A stretch of 64,000 nucleotides of DNA from positions 3,287,161 through 3,351,160 of the forward strand of contig JAVSMO010000001.1 of assembly GCA_032027165.1 (NCBI GenBank). The letters run 5' to 3'. Source of the stretch: Denitratisoma sp. Its GTDB lineage: Bacteria; Pseudomonadota; Gammaproteobacteria; Burkholderiales; Rhodocyclaceae. Shown piece by piece: positions 21,252 to 30,937 of the stretch. Every line of letters starts with the position of its first letter. Positions within the stretch are counted from its first letter, which is position 1. Made by a program: the position numbers and the translations under genes. Below the pieces are notes generated by a model that saw only the letters and a program-made list of their open reading frames with translations, did no database searches and had not been told where the DNA came from.

Positions 21252-23883
21252 TTATATCCCTTGCCCGGCCGGTTTGTCGCCCAACACGAACCGCAATGTC
21301 GTTCCTTCGTCCGGGCCTGATTCGGCCCAGACGCGGCCGCCGTGTCGGCGGATGATGCGGGCGACGGTGGCCAGGCCGATGCCGGTGCCTTCGAACTCTT
21401 CGGGGCGGTGCAGTCGCTGGAAGGGGGTGAACAGGCGGTCGGCGTACTTCATGTCGAAGCCGACGCCGTTGTCGCGGACGAAGAAGACGGTCTCGCCGTC
21501 GATCGTCTCGCGGCCGAACTCGATGGCGGGGTCGGCCTTCTTGGCGGAGTACTTCCAGGCGTTCTCCAGCAGGTTCTGCATGAGCACGCGCAGCAGCTGC
21601 GGGTCGCCATGGGCGGTACAGTCGGGTGCCAGGGTGACGGCGACGCGGTGGTCGGGCTCGGCGCGGGAGCGCTCCTCGATGATTTCGGCGGCGATCTGGG
21701 AGAGGTCGACCCTGACGCGGCGCATTTCCTGGCGGGTGACGCGGGACAGTTCGAGGATGTCGTCGATGAGGGTGCCCATGCGCTGGGCGGCGCGGCGCAC
21801 GCGGTCGAGGTAGTCGACGCCCTCGTCGTCGAGGCGCTCGCGGTATTCGTCGGCGAGCAGCTTGCTGAAGCCGTCGATGCCGCGCAGCGGTGCCCTCAGG
21901 TCGTGGGAGATGGAATAGGCGAAGGACTCCAACTCGCGGTTGGCCGCCGTCAATTCCGCCGTACGCTCCTGCACACGCTGCTCCAGCTCGGCGTTGAGGC
22001 GGCCTCTTATACACATCTAGATGTGTATAAGGCAGCGCCCTCAGGTCGTGGGAGATGGAATAGGCGAAGGACTCCAACTCGCGGTTGGCCGCCGTCAATT
22101 CCGCCGTACGCTCCTGCACACGCTGCTCCAGCTCGGCGTTGAGGCGGCGCACTTCCTCTTCGGCGCGCCAGCGGTCGGTATGGTCGTAGAGCACCGTGAG
22201 GATGTAGTCCTCGCCGGCCAGGTCGAACTTTTCGGCGAAGATGAGGACGGTGCGCGGCTCGCCTACCCGGTTGAGCAGCGTCGCCTGGTAGTCGCGTACC
22301 CGGCCTTCCGCCCGCAGCGCCTCGATCCAGCGCCGGCGGTCGACCGGATCGGGCCAGGTGCGGATCTCGAGGGAGGTGCGGCCGAGCAGTTCACTGCGGT
22401 CGCGGCCGAACTGCTCGATGAAGGCGTCGTTGGCCTCCACATACGTCCCGTCGGCCAGCCGGGTGATGCAGACCGGTAGCGGGCTGGCGCGGAACATCCT
22501 CGCAAACATGTCTTCCGATCGCTGCCGGGCGGCCTCCGCCTGCACCCGCCCGGTCACGTCCTGCATGATCACCAGCACGCGCGGCGCCGGCGTCGAGTCC
22601 ATGTAGGCGACCGTCATCTCCACCTCCCGCCGTTCGCCGGTCTTGGTGACGATGGCAATGCGGTAGTGGTTGTCGAACTTCTCCCCTCGCAGGCGCCGTT
22701 CGTGGTTGCGCCTGACCCGCTCGCGATCCTCCGGATGCGCGAGCTCGATATAGCTGGGCAACGACCGGATTTCCCCCTCGGTGTAGCCGTACATCCGGCA
22801 CAGCGCATCGTTGGCGTGGACGATGTGCCCGGCCTCGATGATGAACATGCCGAGGCCGGCATCCGACTGGGCGCGCAGGAGCGCTTCCTGGAGGGAACTC
22901 TGGCTGCGCAACGCCTCCGCGGCCAGCTCCTGCTCCGTGATGTCGAGGAACAGGCCGAAGAAACCCCTGATCCGTCCCGGCTCGGGCTGCTCGGGGACGA
23001 GTTTGACGTCCATCAGGCGGTCGCCGAACGCCGGCGAGGAGCGGCGTCCGCGATAGGCGACCTGCTCGCCGGCCAGCACCCGCTCCACCAGCGGCTGCGC
23101 GTGAATGAAGGATTCCTCCCCGATGACTTCGCGCAGGTGCTTGCCGACGATGCTTTCCGTCGTGAATCCGAAGAATTCCGCGTAGCGCGGGTTGGCGAAC
23201 CGGCAGATCATGCCCTCGTAGGCGCAGATCATGGCCGGAACGTTGTCGGTGATCAGGCGCATTTCGCGGGCCTGGCCGGCGAGCATGCGCATGCGCGCGT
23301 CCAGCTCCTGCCGGAGGCCGGCCTCGCTGTCCAGCCAGCTGTCCTGCCGGGAAACGGTCGTGGTCGTGAACAGCGTGGCCACGACCAGGACGATGCAATA
23401 GACCAGGCCGAGCAGGAACAAGGGCGTGGGGAGCAGGTTGTCCATCAGCCCGCCCCATTCGATCAGCGCCAGCGCGAGGACCGCGAGGATTGTGCCGGCT
23501 CCGGCGATCATGACGGCCCGGCGTCCGAGGGGCCATGCGGCCATGATGATGACGGGATAGGCAAAGACCACGGCCGTGCGCAGTCCGGCGACCTGCACGG
23601 CGGAGAGCGTGACGGCCAGCCAGGCGCACACCAGCAAGAGCCGGTAGGCCGGCGCGACCTTCCGGCGGTGCAGCGCGAACAGGCTGGCCAGCGCCGAGAC
23701 AATCATCAGGAGCGGTCCGACCAGCCGGCGCTTGTCGTACAGGTCGGCGAAGGCCAGCGACAGGAGATAGGCGACCGCACCGGCCAGGATCAGCGATGCC
23801 GCCAATCTGACGATGTCGACGCCGCCGATGCGTTTCAGCCTGTCTTCGGAGGACAGGGCCTGGATGGGGGGCTTATCGTTCAT
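21252..23883 (-). CDS. Membrane PAS sensor histidine kinase, frame falsely broken by an adapter junction
   Basis: Sensor kinase starting MNDKPPIQALSSEDRL with about six membrane helices (residues 20-175), three PAS domains (TDNVPAMICAYEGM; AGLGMFIIEAGHIVHANDAL; FRASPLPVCITRLADG) and a HisKA-HATPase core (H-box SISHDLRAPLRGID, N-box NLLENAWKYS, G2 GTGIGLATVARI). As printed, the frame derails at 22036 into an adapter translation (YTHLDVYK) because 145 bp (a 33-bp adapter junction plus a 112-bp repeat) are inserted. Removing them restores one gene of about 828 codons. Its ATG directly follows the stop of the next kinase gene, so the two are cotranscribed. There is no receiver domain; the partner regulator is not adjacent. 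Confidence 0.85.
21278..22001 (-). repeat. 724-bp direct repeat, copy A (kinase core)
   Basis: The sequence appears identical to 23901-24624 with a constant offset of 2623. Translations in three different frames agree, which implies nucleotide identity and not just conserved protein. It covers the linker coiled coil, HisKA and HATPase domains. Confidence 0.85.
22004..22036. other. Illumina Nextera mate-pair adapter junction (assembly artefact)
   Basis: CTTATACACATCT (22006-22018) is joined to its complement AGATGTGTATAAG (22019-22031), making a perfect 26-bp palindrome. These are the inner parts of the Tn5 mosaic-end adapter used in mate-pair libraries. It is flanked by a 112-bp direct repeat of kinase sequence (21892-22003 and 22037-22148). 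This is foreign library DNA and not part of the genome. Confidence 0.97.
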
Positions 23884-26721
23884 TCATGGCCTCCCGCCCG
23901 CGCCCAACACGAACCGCAATGTCGTTCCTTCGTCCGGGCCTGATTCGGCCCAGACGCGGCCGCCGTGTCGGCGGATGATGCGGGCGACGGTGGCCAGGCC
24001 GATGCCGGTGCCTTCGAACTCTTCGGGGCGGTGCAGTCGCTGGAAGGGGGTGAACAGGCGGTCGGCGTACTTCATGTCGAAGCCGACGCCGTTGTCGCGG
24101 ACGAAGAAGACGGTCTCGCCGTCGATCGTCTCGCGGCCGAACTCGATGGCGGGGTCGGCCTTCTTGGCGGAGTACTTCCAGGCGTTCTCCAGCAGGTTCT
24201 GCATGAGCACGCGCAGCAGCTGCGGGTCGCCATGGGCGGTACAGTCGGGTGCCAGGGTGACGGCGACGCGGTGGTCGGGCTCGGCGCGGGAGCGCTCCTC
24301 GATGATTTCGGCGGCGATCTGGGAGAGGTCGACCCTGACGCGGCGCATTTCCTGGCGGGTGACGCGGGACAGTTCGAGGATGTCGTCGATGAGGGTGCCC
24401 ATGCGCTGGGCGGCGCGGCGCACGCGGTCGAGGTAGTCGACGCCCTCGTCGTCGAGGCGCTCGCGGTATTCGTCGGCGAGCAGCTTGCTGAAGCCGTCGA
24501 TGCCGCGCAGCGGTGCCCTCAGGTCGTGGGAGATGGAATAGGCGAAGGACTCCAACTCGCGGTTGGCCGCCGTCAATTCCGCCGTACGCTCCTGCACACG
24601 CTGCTCCAGCTCGGCGTTGAGGCGTTCGATCTCGGCCTTGGCCAGCCTCTGCTCGGTGATGTCCTGTGCGGTGCCGAGGGCCCGCACCGGTTTGCCGCCT
24701 TCGTCGAAAGACACTTCCCAGCGAACATGCAGGAACTTGACCTGCCCCGCCGGCGTGACGATGCGATGATCGATCTCGTAGGCGCCCTGCGTCGCGGCCG
24801 ACTCCCGGAAGGCGTTGCGGATGACGGGCATGTCATCCGGATGCACCATGTCGAGCAGGGCGTTCCAGGTGCCGCCGAATGCGTCGCGCCCGCAATCGAA
24901 GATCCTGAAGAGTTCGTCCGTCCATTCCATGCGGCCGGTCGCCAGGTCGAGGTCCCAGCTGCCGAAATGGCCGATGCGTTGTGCTTCGGTCAGGCGCGCC
25001 TGGCTGGCCCTCAGCGCCTCTTCCGCCTGCTTGCGGTCGGTGATGTCGTGGATCATGGAGATGATGCAGGGCATGCCCCCGATCTCGATGGCTTCGGCGG
25101 CGACCACGGTTTGGCGGAGTTCGCCCGACCTGGTCAGCAGGCCGACCTCGTAGTCGCGCACGGTGCCGCGCCGGCCCAGTTCGTCGACCCAGCGTTCGCG
25201 CTCGCGGGCCGATTGCCAGATGCCGATGTCCAGCGAAGTGCGGCCGATGACTTCCTGCCGGGCCCAGCCGAACTGGCGGGTAAAGGACTCATTGACGTTC
25301 AGGTACTGCCCGGTGTCCTTGCGCGTGATGAGGATGGTGACGGGGCTGGCCTCGAAGATCTTGGCAAACCGCTCCTGCGACTCGCGCTGCGAAGCTTCTG
25401 CCTGTAGGCGCTCCGTGATGTCCAGGGCGGCGCCGGTCATGCGCAACGGGGTGCCGTCGGCCGCGTATTCGCCGTGCCCGCGCGCGACGATCCAGCGCAC
25501 CGTGCCGTCCGGCCAGACGATGCGGTATTCCTTGTCGAATTCCGTGTCGTTGGCGAGGGCCGTCATGAAGGCGTCCTGGGTTGCCTCCACATCGTCCGGA
25601 TGGATGGCGGCCAGGAAGCGTGGCAGGGTCAGTTCGCCCTCGTCCGGCGGCAGGCCGAAGATGGCCCGCAGGCGCTTGTTCCAGCGCAGCTTGTCCGTGG
25701 CGACGTCCCACTCCCACAGACCGATGTTGCCGCCCTGCACCGCGATGCGGAGCAGGGTTTCGCTCTCGCGCAGGGCCTGCTCCGCGCGCTTGCGGTCCGT
25801 GTTGTCCGAGACCATGATCAGCGCGCATTGCTCGCCGGCGAGGTCGATCATCTCGGCCGAGAGCAGCACGTCCAGGACCCCGCCGTTTTTCGTGTGGAAG
25901 CGCGTTTCCATGTTCTGGATGCGCCCGGACCGCCGCAGTGCGCCGGCCCAGGATTCGCGGTCGGCCGGCTGCACCCACTTGCCCAGTTCGAGGGAGGTGC
26001 GGCCGACCACCTCCTCGCGCGACCAGCCGAAAAGCTGCAGCCAGGTGTCGTTGACGTCGACGTAGCGGCCGTCCTCGAGGCGGGTGATGGAGACGGCCAG
26101 CGGATTGGAGCGGAACACCTTGCCGAACTTGTCCTCGGACCGGCGCAGTTCTTCCTCGGTGCGCCGCTGCGCCTCCAGGCGGCCCTCGTAGCTGCGGACG
26201 ATGTACAAGGTGAGCAGGCAGACGATGGCCGCGGGCAGCGCGAAGGAGATCCACATCAGGAGGGGCGGCGCCGGCGGCGGCAGGGCCAGCCGCCCGAGGT
26301 GCGTCGCCACGGCCAGCCCGAGCCCCAGCAGGATGGACAGCGCAGCGACGGCGATGGCGTGGCGCGGCCCGAGCATCCAGCCCGCCAGGACGATGGCCAG
26401 CGGCAGGGCGACGATCTGCGGCGCGTAGACGCCGCCGCCGAAGGCTGCCGCCACGGCGAGCCCGGTCCAGCCGGCATAGACGAGCAGGCGGGCGGCCGTC
26501 AGGGCACGGCCGGTGCGCAGCAGCAGCAGGGTGACGATCGCCAGGACCAGCAGGAAGCCGGGGCCGATGCCGCGCACGACATGCCCGGGAAAGGCCGCGA
26601 ACAGCAGGACCAGGTAAAACGACGGCGCCGCGAGCAGGAACCAGCCCGTCATGCGCAGGGCGCGTACTTTCGATGCATCCATTGCCTCGGCCGAAGCAAT
26701 GTTTTTCTGCTTGGCGCTCAT
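23884..26721 (-). CDS. Membrane multi-PAS sensor histidine kinase
   Basis: A 945-aa sensor kinase. The N-terminal ~175 residues form several membrane helices, followed by four PAS domains: FRSNPLAVSITRLEDGRYV, then a PAS-3 fold (GGNIGLWEWDVATDKLRW), FEASPVTILITRKDTGQYL and another PAS-3 (GHFGSWDLDLATGRMEW). The C-terminal core has the phospho-acceptor H in SISHDLRAPLRG, N-box NLLENAWKYS and G-boxes DNGVGFDMKY and GTGIGLATVARI. The last ~240 residues are identical to those of the neighbouring kinase. The TGA stop directly abuts the ATG of that kinase gene. The ligand is unknown. Confidence 0.92.
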   Translation of the reverse strand: MSAKQKNIASAEAMDASKVRALRMTGWFLLAAPSFYLVLLFAAFPGHVVRGIGPGFLLVLAIVTLLLLRTGRALTAARLLVYAGWTGLAVAAAFGGGVYAPQIVALPLAIVLAGWMLGPRHAIAVAALSILLGLGLAVATHLGRLALPPPAPPLLMWISFALPAAIVCLLTLYIVRSYEGRLEAQRRTEEELRRSEDKFGKVFRSNPLAVSITRLEDGRYVDVNDTWLQLFGWSREEVVGRTSLELGKWVQPADRESWAGALRRSGRIQNMETRFHTKNGGVLDVLLSAEMIDLAGEQCALIMVSDNTDRKRAEQALRESETLLRIAVQGGNIGLWEWDVATDKLRWNKRLRAIFGLPPDEGELTLPRFLAAIHPDDVEATQDAFMTALANDTEFDKEYRIVWPDGTVRWIVARGHGEYAADGTPLRMTGAALDITERLQAEASQRESQERFAKIFEASPVTILITRKDTGQYLNVNESFTRQFGWARQEVIGRTSLDIGIWQSARERERWVDELGRRGTVRDYEVGLLTRSGELRQTVVAAEAIEIGGMPCIISMIHDITDRKQAEEALRASQARLTEAQRIGHFGSWDLDLATGRMEWTDELFRIFDCGRDAFGGTWNALLDMVHPDDMPVIRNAFRESAATQGAYEIDHRIVTPAGQVKFLHVRWEVSFDEGGKPVRALGTAQDITEQRLAKAEIERLNAELEQRVQERTAELTAANRELESFAYSISHDLRAPLRGIDGFSKLLADEYRERLDDEGVDYLDRVRRAAQRMGTLIDDILELSRVTRQEMRRVRVDLSQIAAEIIEERSRAEPDHRVAVTLAPDCTAHGDPQLLRVLMQNLLENAWKYSAKKADPAIEFGRETIDGETVFFVRDNGVGFDMKYADRLFTPFQRLHRPEEFEGTGIGLATVARIIRRHGGRVWAESGPDEGTTLRFVLGAGGRP
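23901..24624 (-). repeat. 724-bp direct repeat, copy B (kinase core)
   Basis: Partner of 21278-22001; see that entry. It lies at the 3' end of the second kinase gene. Confidence 0.85.
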
Positions 26722-26888
26722 GCCCCTCCCTGGGGTGCCGCGGGTTCCCGGCAGCCGTCTTCCTTTTGTCCGGACAACATTAACAGAAGCCCTGCGGGCG
26801 GGCGTTATATTTAGTGCTCAATCGCGACTCCTCAGATGCGGAATATACTTCGCGGCCTCAACCCGCCCCGGCACGCCGAGAAACCCGG

Positions 26889-26913
26889 GAATGTCAGTCA
26901 CCACGCTACGGCG
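26889..26913 (+). repeat. Dispersed 25-bp element, copy 5
   Basis: GAAT-GTCAGTC, eight bases, ACGGCG. The hexamer overlaps the stop codon of the third kinase gene (opposite strand). Confidence 0.65.
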
Positions 26914-28663
26914 CCAAGCTATCTGAGACGCCCTGGCCGCCCAGGGTGAAGCGCAGCGTCGCGCCCTGTCCGGGCGCCGACTCGGCCCAGGCCCGGCCGC
27001 CGTGGCGATGGGCGATGCGCGCCACGGTGGCCAGGCCGATGCCCGAGCCGGGATAGTCCTTCGGGTCGTGCAGGCGCTGGAAGGGAGAAAAGAGGCGGTC
27101 GGCGTACTTCATGTCGAAACCGACGCCGTTGTCGCGCACGAAGAAGGCCGTTTCGCCGGTGTCGAGCAGCTCGCTGCCGAAATCGATGCGGGCCTCGGTC
27201 TGGCGGGCGGAGTATTTCCAGGCGTTCTCCAGCAGGTTCTGCAGGAGCACGCGCAGCAGGCGCGGATCGCCCAGCGCGGTGCAGCCCGGCGCGATCGACA
27301 CCTCGACGCTGCGCAGGAGATCGCCCTCGCGGATCTCGTCCATCAGCTCCGCCGCCAGGCGCGAGAGGTCGACGCGTTCCTGCTGCATGGCGTGGCGCGA
27401 GACGCGCGACAGTTCGAGAATGTCGTCGATCAGATGCCCCATCCGCTGCGCGGCGGCGCGCACGCGCTCGAGGTAGCTGCGCCCCCCTGCCTCGAGCTGG
27501 TCGCCGTACTCCTCGAGCGCCATCTGGCTGAAGCCGTCGATGCCGCGCAGCGGCGCCCTCAGGTCGTGCGAAATGGAATAGGCAAAGGATTCCAGTTCGC
27601 GGTTGGCCGAGGCCAGGTCGGCGGTGCGCTCCCTGACCCGCTGCTCCAGCTCGCGATTGAGCCGCTCGATCTCCTGCTTGGCCTTCTCGTGGTGCGTGAT
27701 GTCGAAAAACAGGCCGTAGAAGCCCTCGATCTTCCCGTCGTTGCCGCTGCGGGGGACCAGGTTGAACTGCATGTATCGGCCTGCGGCCAGCGGCGACGGG
27801 TTGGGGCCGCGATAGTTCACCGGCTCGCCTTTCAGCACCTTCTCGACGTGAGGGCGGGCCAGCGGGAAGTTGACGTTTCCGAGGACCTCGCTCAGGTGCT
27901 TGCCGACGATCTCGTCCTCGCTGAAGCCGCAATAGGCGGCAAGGTGTCCGTTGGCGAAACGGCATACCCACCCGTCGAAGGCGCATATTCCCGCCGGGAC
28001 ATTGTTCATGATCAGCCGCAAGTCCTGCTCGCGCTGCGTCAGAGCCCCCAGGCTCGACTGCAGGGCGTGCAGGGCCCTCGCTTCCTTGTCCCGCCAGCGT
28101 TTCTGTTCGCGCACCATGGCGGCGGCGATGCTGCTGAGGACGAACAGCACGATCACATAAGCCAGGCCGATGATGAAGGTCGAGGAAAATCTGGGCGGGG
28201 GCAGCAGGCCCGCATATTCCGCCGTGCCGAGCCCGATGACGGCGGCGATGGCCAGCGCGCCGGCCAGCACGACGACACGCGGGCCAAGCACCATGGCGCC
28301 GACGATGATTGCCGGGTAGGCGAAGACGATGCCGGTGCGCAGGCCGGCGACGAGGGCGCAGGACGCCGTGACCGCCAGCAGCGCGCCCCAGAGCAGGCCG
28401 TGATAGGCGGCGAGGGGCTTGCCGAGCCGGACGAGCAGCAGCGCAACCAGGGCGATCGGGATGAGGAAGGCCGGCCCGAGCAGCCGGTAGTCTTTCAGGC
28501 CTTTCAGTTCCGGCAGCAGGGCGACGTACACGAGCGCGCCGGCCAGCGTCACGGTGGCGGCGAGAGCAACGATTTTTCTGCCGCCGGCGAGTTCCAGCCA
28601 TTCCCTGGCGGGCGAGCGGGTTGAGGAGTCGGCGTTTGGGTGTGCCGTATCGATTTCGCGCAC
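26906..28663 (-). CDS. Membrane PAS sensor histidine kinase
   Basis: A 585-aa sensor kinase related to the two downstream kinases but clearly diverged from them. It has about six N-terminal membrane helices (residues 28-190, including TGIVFAYPAIIVGAMVLG, which parallels the first kinase), one PAS domain (MNNVPAGICAFDGWVCRFAN) and the HisKA-HATPase core (SISHDLRAPLRGIDGF, NLLENAWKYSAR, DNGVGFDMKY, GSGIGLATVARI). It is divergent from the helicase gene and separated by 184 bp from the next kinase. It probably arose by an older duplication within this three-kinase cluster. Confidence 0.92.
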   Translation of the reverse strand: MREIDTAHPNADSSTRSPAREWLELAGGRKIVALAATVTLAGALVYVALLPELKGLKDYRLLGPAFLIPIALVALLLVRLGKPLAAYHGLLWGALLAVTASCALVAGLRTGIVFAYPAIIVGAMVLGPRVVVLAGALAIAAVIGLGTAEYAGLLPPPRFSSTFIIGLAYVIVLFVLSSIAAAMVREQKRWRDKEARALHALQSSLGALTQREQDLRLIMNNVPAGICAFDGWVCRFANGHLAAYCGFSEDEIVGKHLSEVLGNVNFPLARPHVEKVLKGEPVNYRGPNPSPLAAGRYMQFNLVPRSGNDGKIEGFYGLFFDITHHEKAKQEIERLNRELEQRVRERTADLASANRELESFAYSISHDLRAPLRGIDGFSQMALEEYGDQLEAGGRSYLERVRAAAQRMGHLIDDILELSRVSRHAMQQERVDLSRLAAELMDEIREGDLLRSVEVSIAPGCTALGDPRLLRVLLQNLLENAWKYSARQTEARIDFGSELLDTGETAFFVRDNGVGFDMKYADRLFSPFQRLHDPKDYPGSGIGLATVARIAHRHGGRAWAESAPGQGATLRFTLGGQGVSDSLAP

Positions 28664-28708
28664 GATGCGTTGTCGTCAATTACAAACGGATTACAGTCTG
28701 CCGGGCAG

Positions 28709-28714
28709 TATAAT
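28709..28714 (+). promoter_or_regulatory. -10 element upstream of the UvrD/Rep helicase gene
   Basis: A perfect TATAAT 26 bases before the start codon, in the 77-bp gap shared with the divergent kinase gene. No consensus -35 is visible. Confidence 0.45.
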
Positions 28715-28740
28715 TTCGGCTTGAACTACGTTATCGGCCA

Positions 28741-30927
28741 ATGTCCAGCTTCCTGAGCGGCCTCAACCCGCCCCAGCACGCCGCCGTCACCCTGCCGCCG
28801 CAGCACGCCCTGATCCTGGCGGGCGCCGGCTCCGGCAAGACGCGTGTGCTCACCACACGCATCGCCTGGCTGATCCAGACCGGCCAGGCCGGACCGCACG
28901 GCATCCTCGCCGTCACCTTCACCAACAAGGCGGCCAAGGAGATGCTCACGCGCCTGTCCGCCATGATGCCCATCAACACGCGCGGCATGTGGATCGGCAC
29001 CTTCCACGGCCTTTGCAACCGCCTGTTGCGCGCGCATCACCGCGACGCCGGCCTGCCGCAGCTGTTCCAGATCCTCGATTCGGCCGACCAGCTGGCGGCG
29101 GTCAAGCGGCTGCTCAAGGCGCTCAATGTCGACGACGAGAAGTTTCCTCCCCGGGACGTCGTCAATTTCATTAACGGCCAGAAGGAAGCCGGCTTGAGGC
29201 CGGACGCGGCGGAAGCCTGGGACGATTACACAAGGAAGCGCGTCGAGCTGTATCGCGAATACGAGGCGCAATGCCAGCGCGAGGGCGTGGTGGATTTCGC
29301 CGAACTGTTGCTGCGCTCCTACGAGCTGCTCGCCCGCAACGAACCGATCCGGAGCCACTACCAGGGCCGCTTCCGCCATATCCTGGTCGACGAGTTCCAG
29401 GACACCAATGTCCTGCAATATCGATGGCTCAAGCTTCTGGCCGGCGGCGGCGCCAGCCTGTTCTGCGTCGGCGACGACGACCAGTCGATCTACGCCTTCC
29501 GCGGCGCCGAGGTCGGCAACATGCGCGACTTCGAGCGCGAGTTCAAGGTGGCCAACGTCATCCGGCTCGAGCAGAACTACCGCTCGCACGGCAACATCCT
29601 CGACGCCGCCAACGCCATCATCAAGCACAACGAGGCGCGCCTCGGCAAGAACCTGTGGACCGACGCCGGCTCGGGCGAGCCGATCCGTGTGTACGAAGCC
29701 TTCAACGACACGGAAGAGGCGCGCTGGATCGTCGAGGAGATCAAGTCCCTCGCCGCCGAGGGTCTGGCGCGCCGCGAGATGGCGCTGCTCTACCGCTCCA
29801 ACGCCCAGTCGCGCGTGCTCGAACACGCCCTCTTCTCCGCCGGACTGCCCTACCGCGTCTACGGCGGCCTGCGCTTCTTCGAGCGGCAGGAGGTGAAGCA
29901 TGCGCTGGCGTATCTCCGCCTGATCGCCAATTCCGACGACGACGGCGCCTTCCTGCGCGTGGTGAATTTCCCGGCGCGCGGCATCGGCGCGCGCAGCATC
30001 GAACAGTTGCAGGATGTGGCGAAGGCAGGGAAAGTCAGTCTCTACGGCACGGCGAAGCAGGGTGGCAAGGCGGCCACCTTTGCCGCGCTGGTCGACCGGC
30101 TGAAGGCCGCCTGCGAAGGATTGACGTTACCCGAGACCGTCGAGCAGGTGCTGGAGATTTCCGGCCTGCGTGCCCATTACCGGACCGAGAAGGAAGGCCA
30201 GGACCGCCTCGCCAACCTCGACGAGCTGGTGAACGCGGCGGAGAACTTCGTCGCCGAGGAAGGCAGCGCCGACGCCGAGGGCGAACTCTCCGGCGACCTC
30301 GCCGCCTTCCTCTCGCACGCCTCGCTGGAAGCCGGCGAGCACCAGGCCGGCGAGGGCGACGACGCCCTGCAGCTGATGACGGTGCACTCGGCCAAGGGCC
30401 TCGAGTTCGACGTCGTCTTCATCAGCGGTCTGGAAGAAGGCCTCTTCCCGCATGAGAACAGCGTGCGCGAAGACAAGGGGCTGGAGGAGGAGCGCCGCCT
30501 GATGTACGTCGCGGTGACGCGGGCCAGGAAGCGCCTGTATCTCAGTCACGCGCAGACGCGCATGCTGCACGGCCAGACGCGCTACAACCTGCCCTCGCGC
30601 TTCTTCGACGAGATTCCCGAAGGCTTGCTGAAGTGGCTGACGCCGCGCATGGCGCGCGGCCATGCCGCCGTATCCGGGGGACTGACTTTTGCATCGCCGC
30701 GCCGGGCCGCCTGGGCCGCGCCGCCACCGGCCGCCGTCGTGCGGCGCATGGCGGAGAAGGAGGCCGGCGGCTTCCGCATCGGCCAGAACGTGGCGCATGC
30801 GAAATTCGGCCAGGGCGTGATCGTGAACGCCGAGGGCGCCGGTTCGGACGCCCGCGTGCAGGTGAACTTCGGTCGCGAGGGCGTCAAGTGGCTGGCGCTG
30901 TCGGTGGCCAAGCTGACGCCGGTCTGA
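28741..30927 (+). CDS. uvrD: UvrD/PcrA/Rep family ATP-dependent DNA helicase
   Basis: A superfamily 1A 3'-5' helicase used in repair and replication restart. The 728-aa chain has Walker A LAGAGSGKTRVL, motif II ILVDEFQDTN, motif III GDDDQSIYAFRGA, motif IV QNYRSHGNIL, motif V TVHSAKGLEFDVVF and motif VI EERRLMYVAVTRARKRLYL. The C-terminus (residues ~675-728) is a Tudor-like segment (VAHAKFGQGVIVNAEG) typical of UvrD/PcrA. UvrD is the better fit than Rep, but the two are close. Two copies of the 25-bp element lie inside the gene, one in a variable linker and one in a moderately conserved part. Confidence 0.92.
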   Translation: MSSFLSGLNPPQHAAVTLPPQHALILAGAGSGKTRVLTTRIAWLIQTGQAGPHGILAVTFTNKAAKEMLTRLSAMMPINTRGMWIGTFHGLCNRLLRAHHRDAGLPQLFQILDSADQLAAVKRLLKALNVDDEKFPPRDVVNFINGQKEAGLRPDAAEAWDDYTRKRVELYREYEAQCQREGVVDFAELLLRSYELLARNEPIRSHYQGRFRHILVDEFQDTNVLQYRWLKLLAGGGASLFCVGDDDQSIYAFRGAEVGNMRDFEREFKVANVIRLEQNYRSHGNILDAANAIIKHNEARLGKNLWTDAGSGEPIRVYEAFNDTEEARWIVEEIKSLAAEGLARREMALLYRSNAQSRVLEHALFSAGLPYRVYGGLRFFERQEVKHALAYLRLIANSDDDGAFLRVVNFPARGIGARSIEQLQDVAKAGKVSLYGTAKQGGKAATFAALVDRLKAACEGLTLPETVEQVLEISGLRAHYRTEKEGQDRLANLDELVNAAENFVAEEGSADAEGELSGDLAAFLSHASLEAGEHQAGEGDDALQLMTVHSAKGLEFDVVFISGLEEGLFPHENSVREDKGLEEERRLMYVAVTRARKRLYLSHAQTRMLHGQTRYNLPSRFFDEIPEGLLKWLTPRMARGHAAVSGGLTFASPRRAAWAAPPPAAVVRRMAEKEAGGFRIGQNVAHAKFGQGVIVNAEGAGSDARVQVNFGREGVKWLALSVAKLTPV
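30030..30054 (+). repeat. Dispersed 25-bp element, copy 6
   Basis: GAAA-GTCAGTC, eight bases, ACGGCG, inside the helicase gene; it encodes KVSLYGTA. Confidence 0.8.
30666..30690 (-). repeat. Dispersed 25-bp element, copy 7
   Basis: CGCCGT, eight bases, GACTGAC, TTTT on the plus strand, inside the helicase gene; it encodes AVSGGLTF. Confidence 0.85.
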
Positions 30928-30937
30928 GGAGAGCACG

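Noticed and set aside
22004..22036. Perfect inverted repeat that could be read as a transposon end or natural palindrome
   Set aside because: It matches the Nextera mosaic-end junction and is flanked by a duplicated native segment, so it is a library artefact.
21252..23883. Histidine kinase as a true frameshifted pseudogene
   Set aside because: The break is explained completely by the 145-bp adapter-plus-repeat insertion; both halves are intact.
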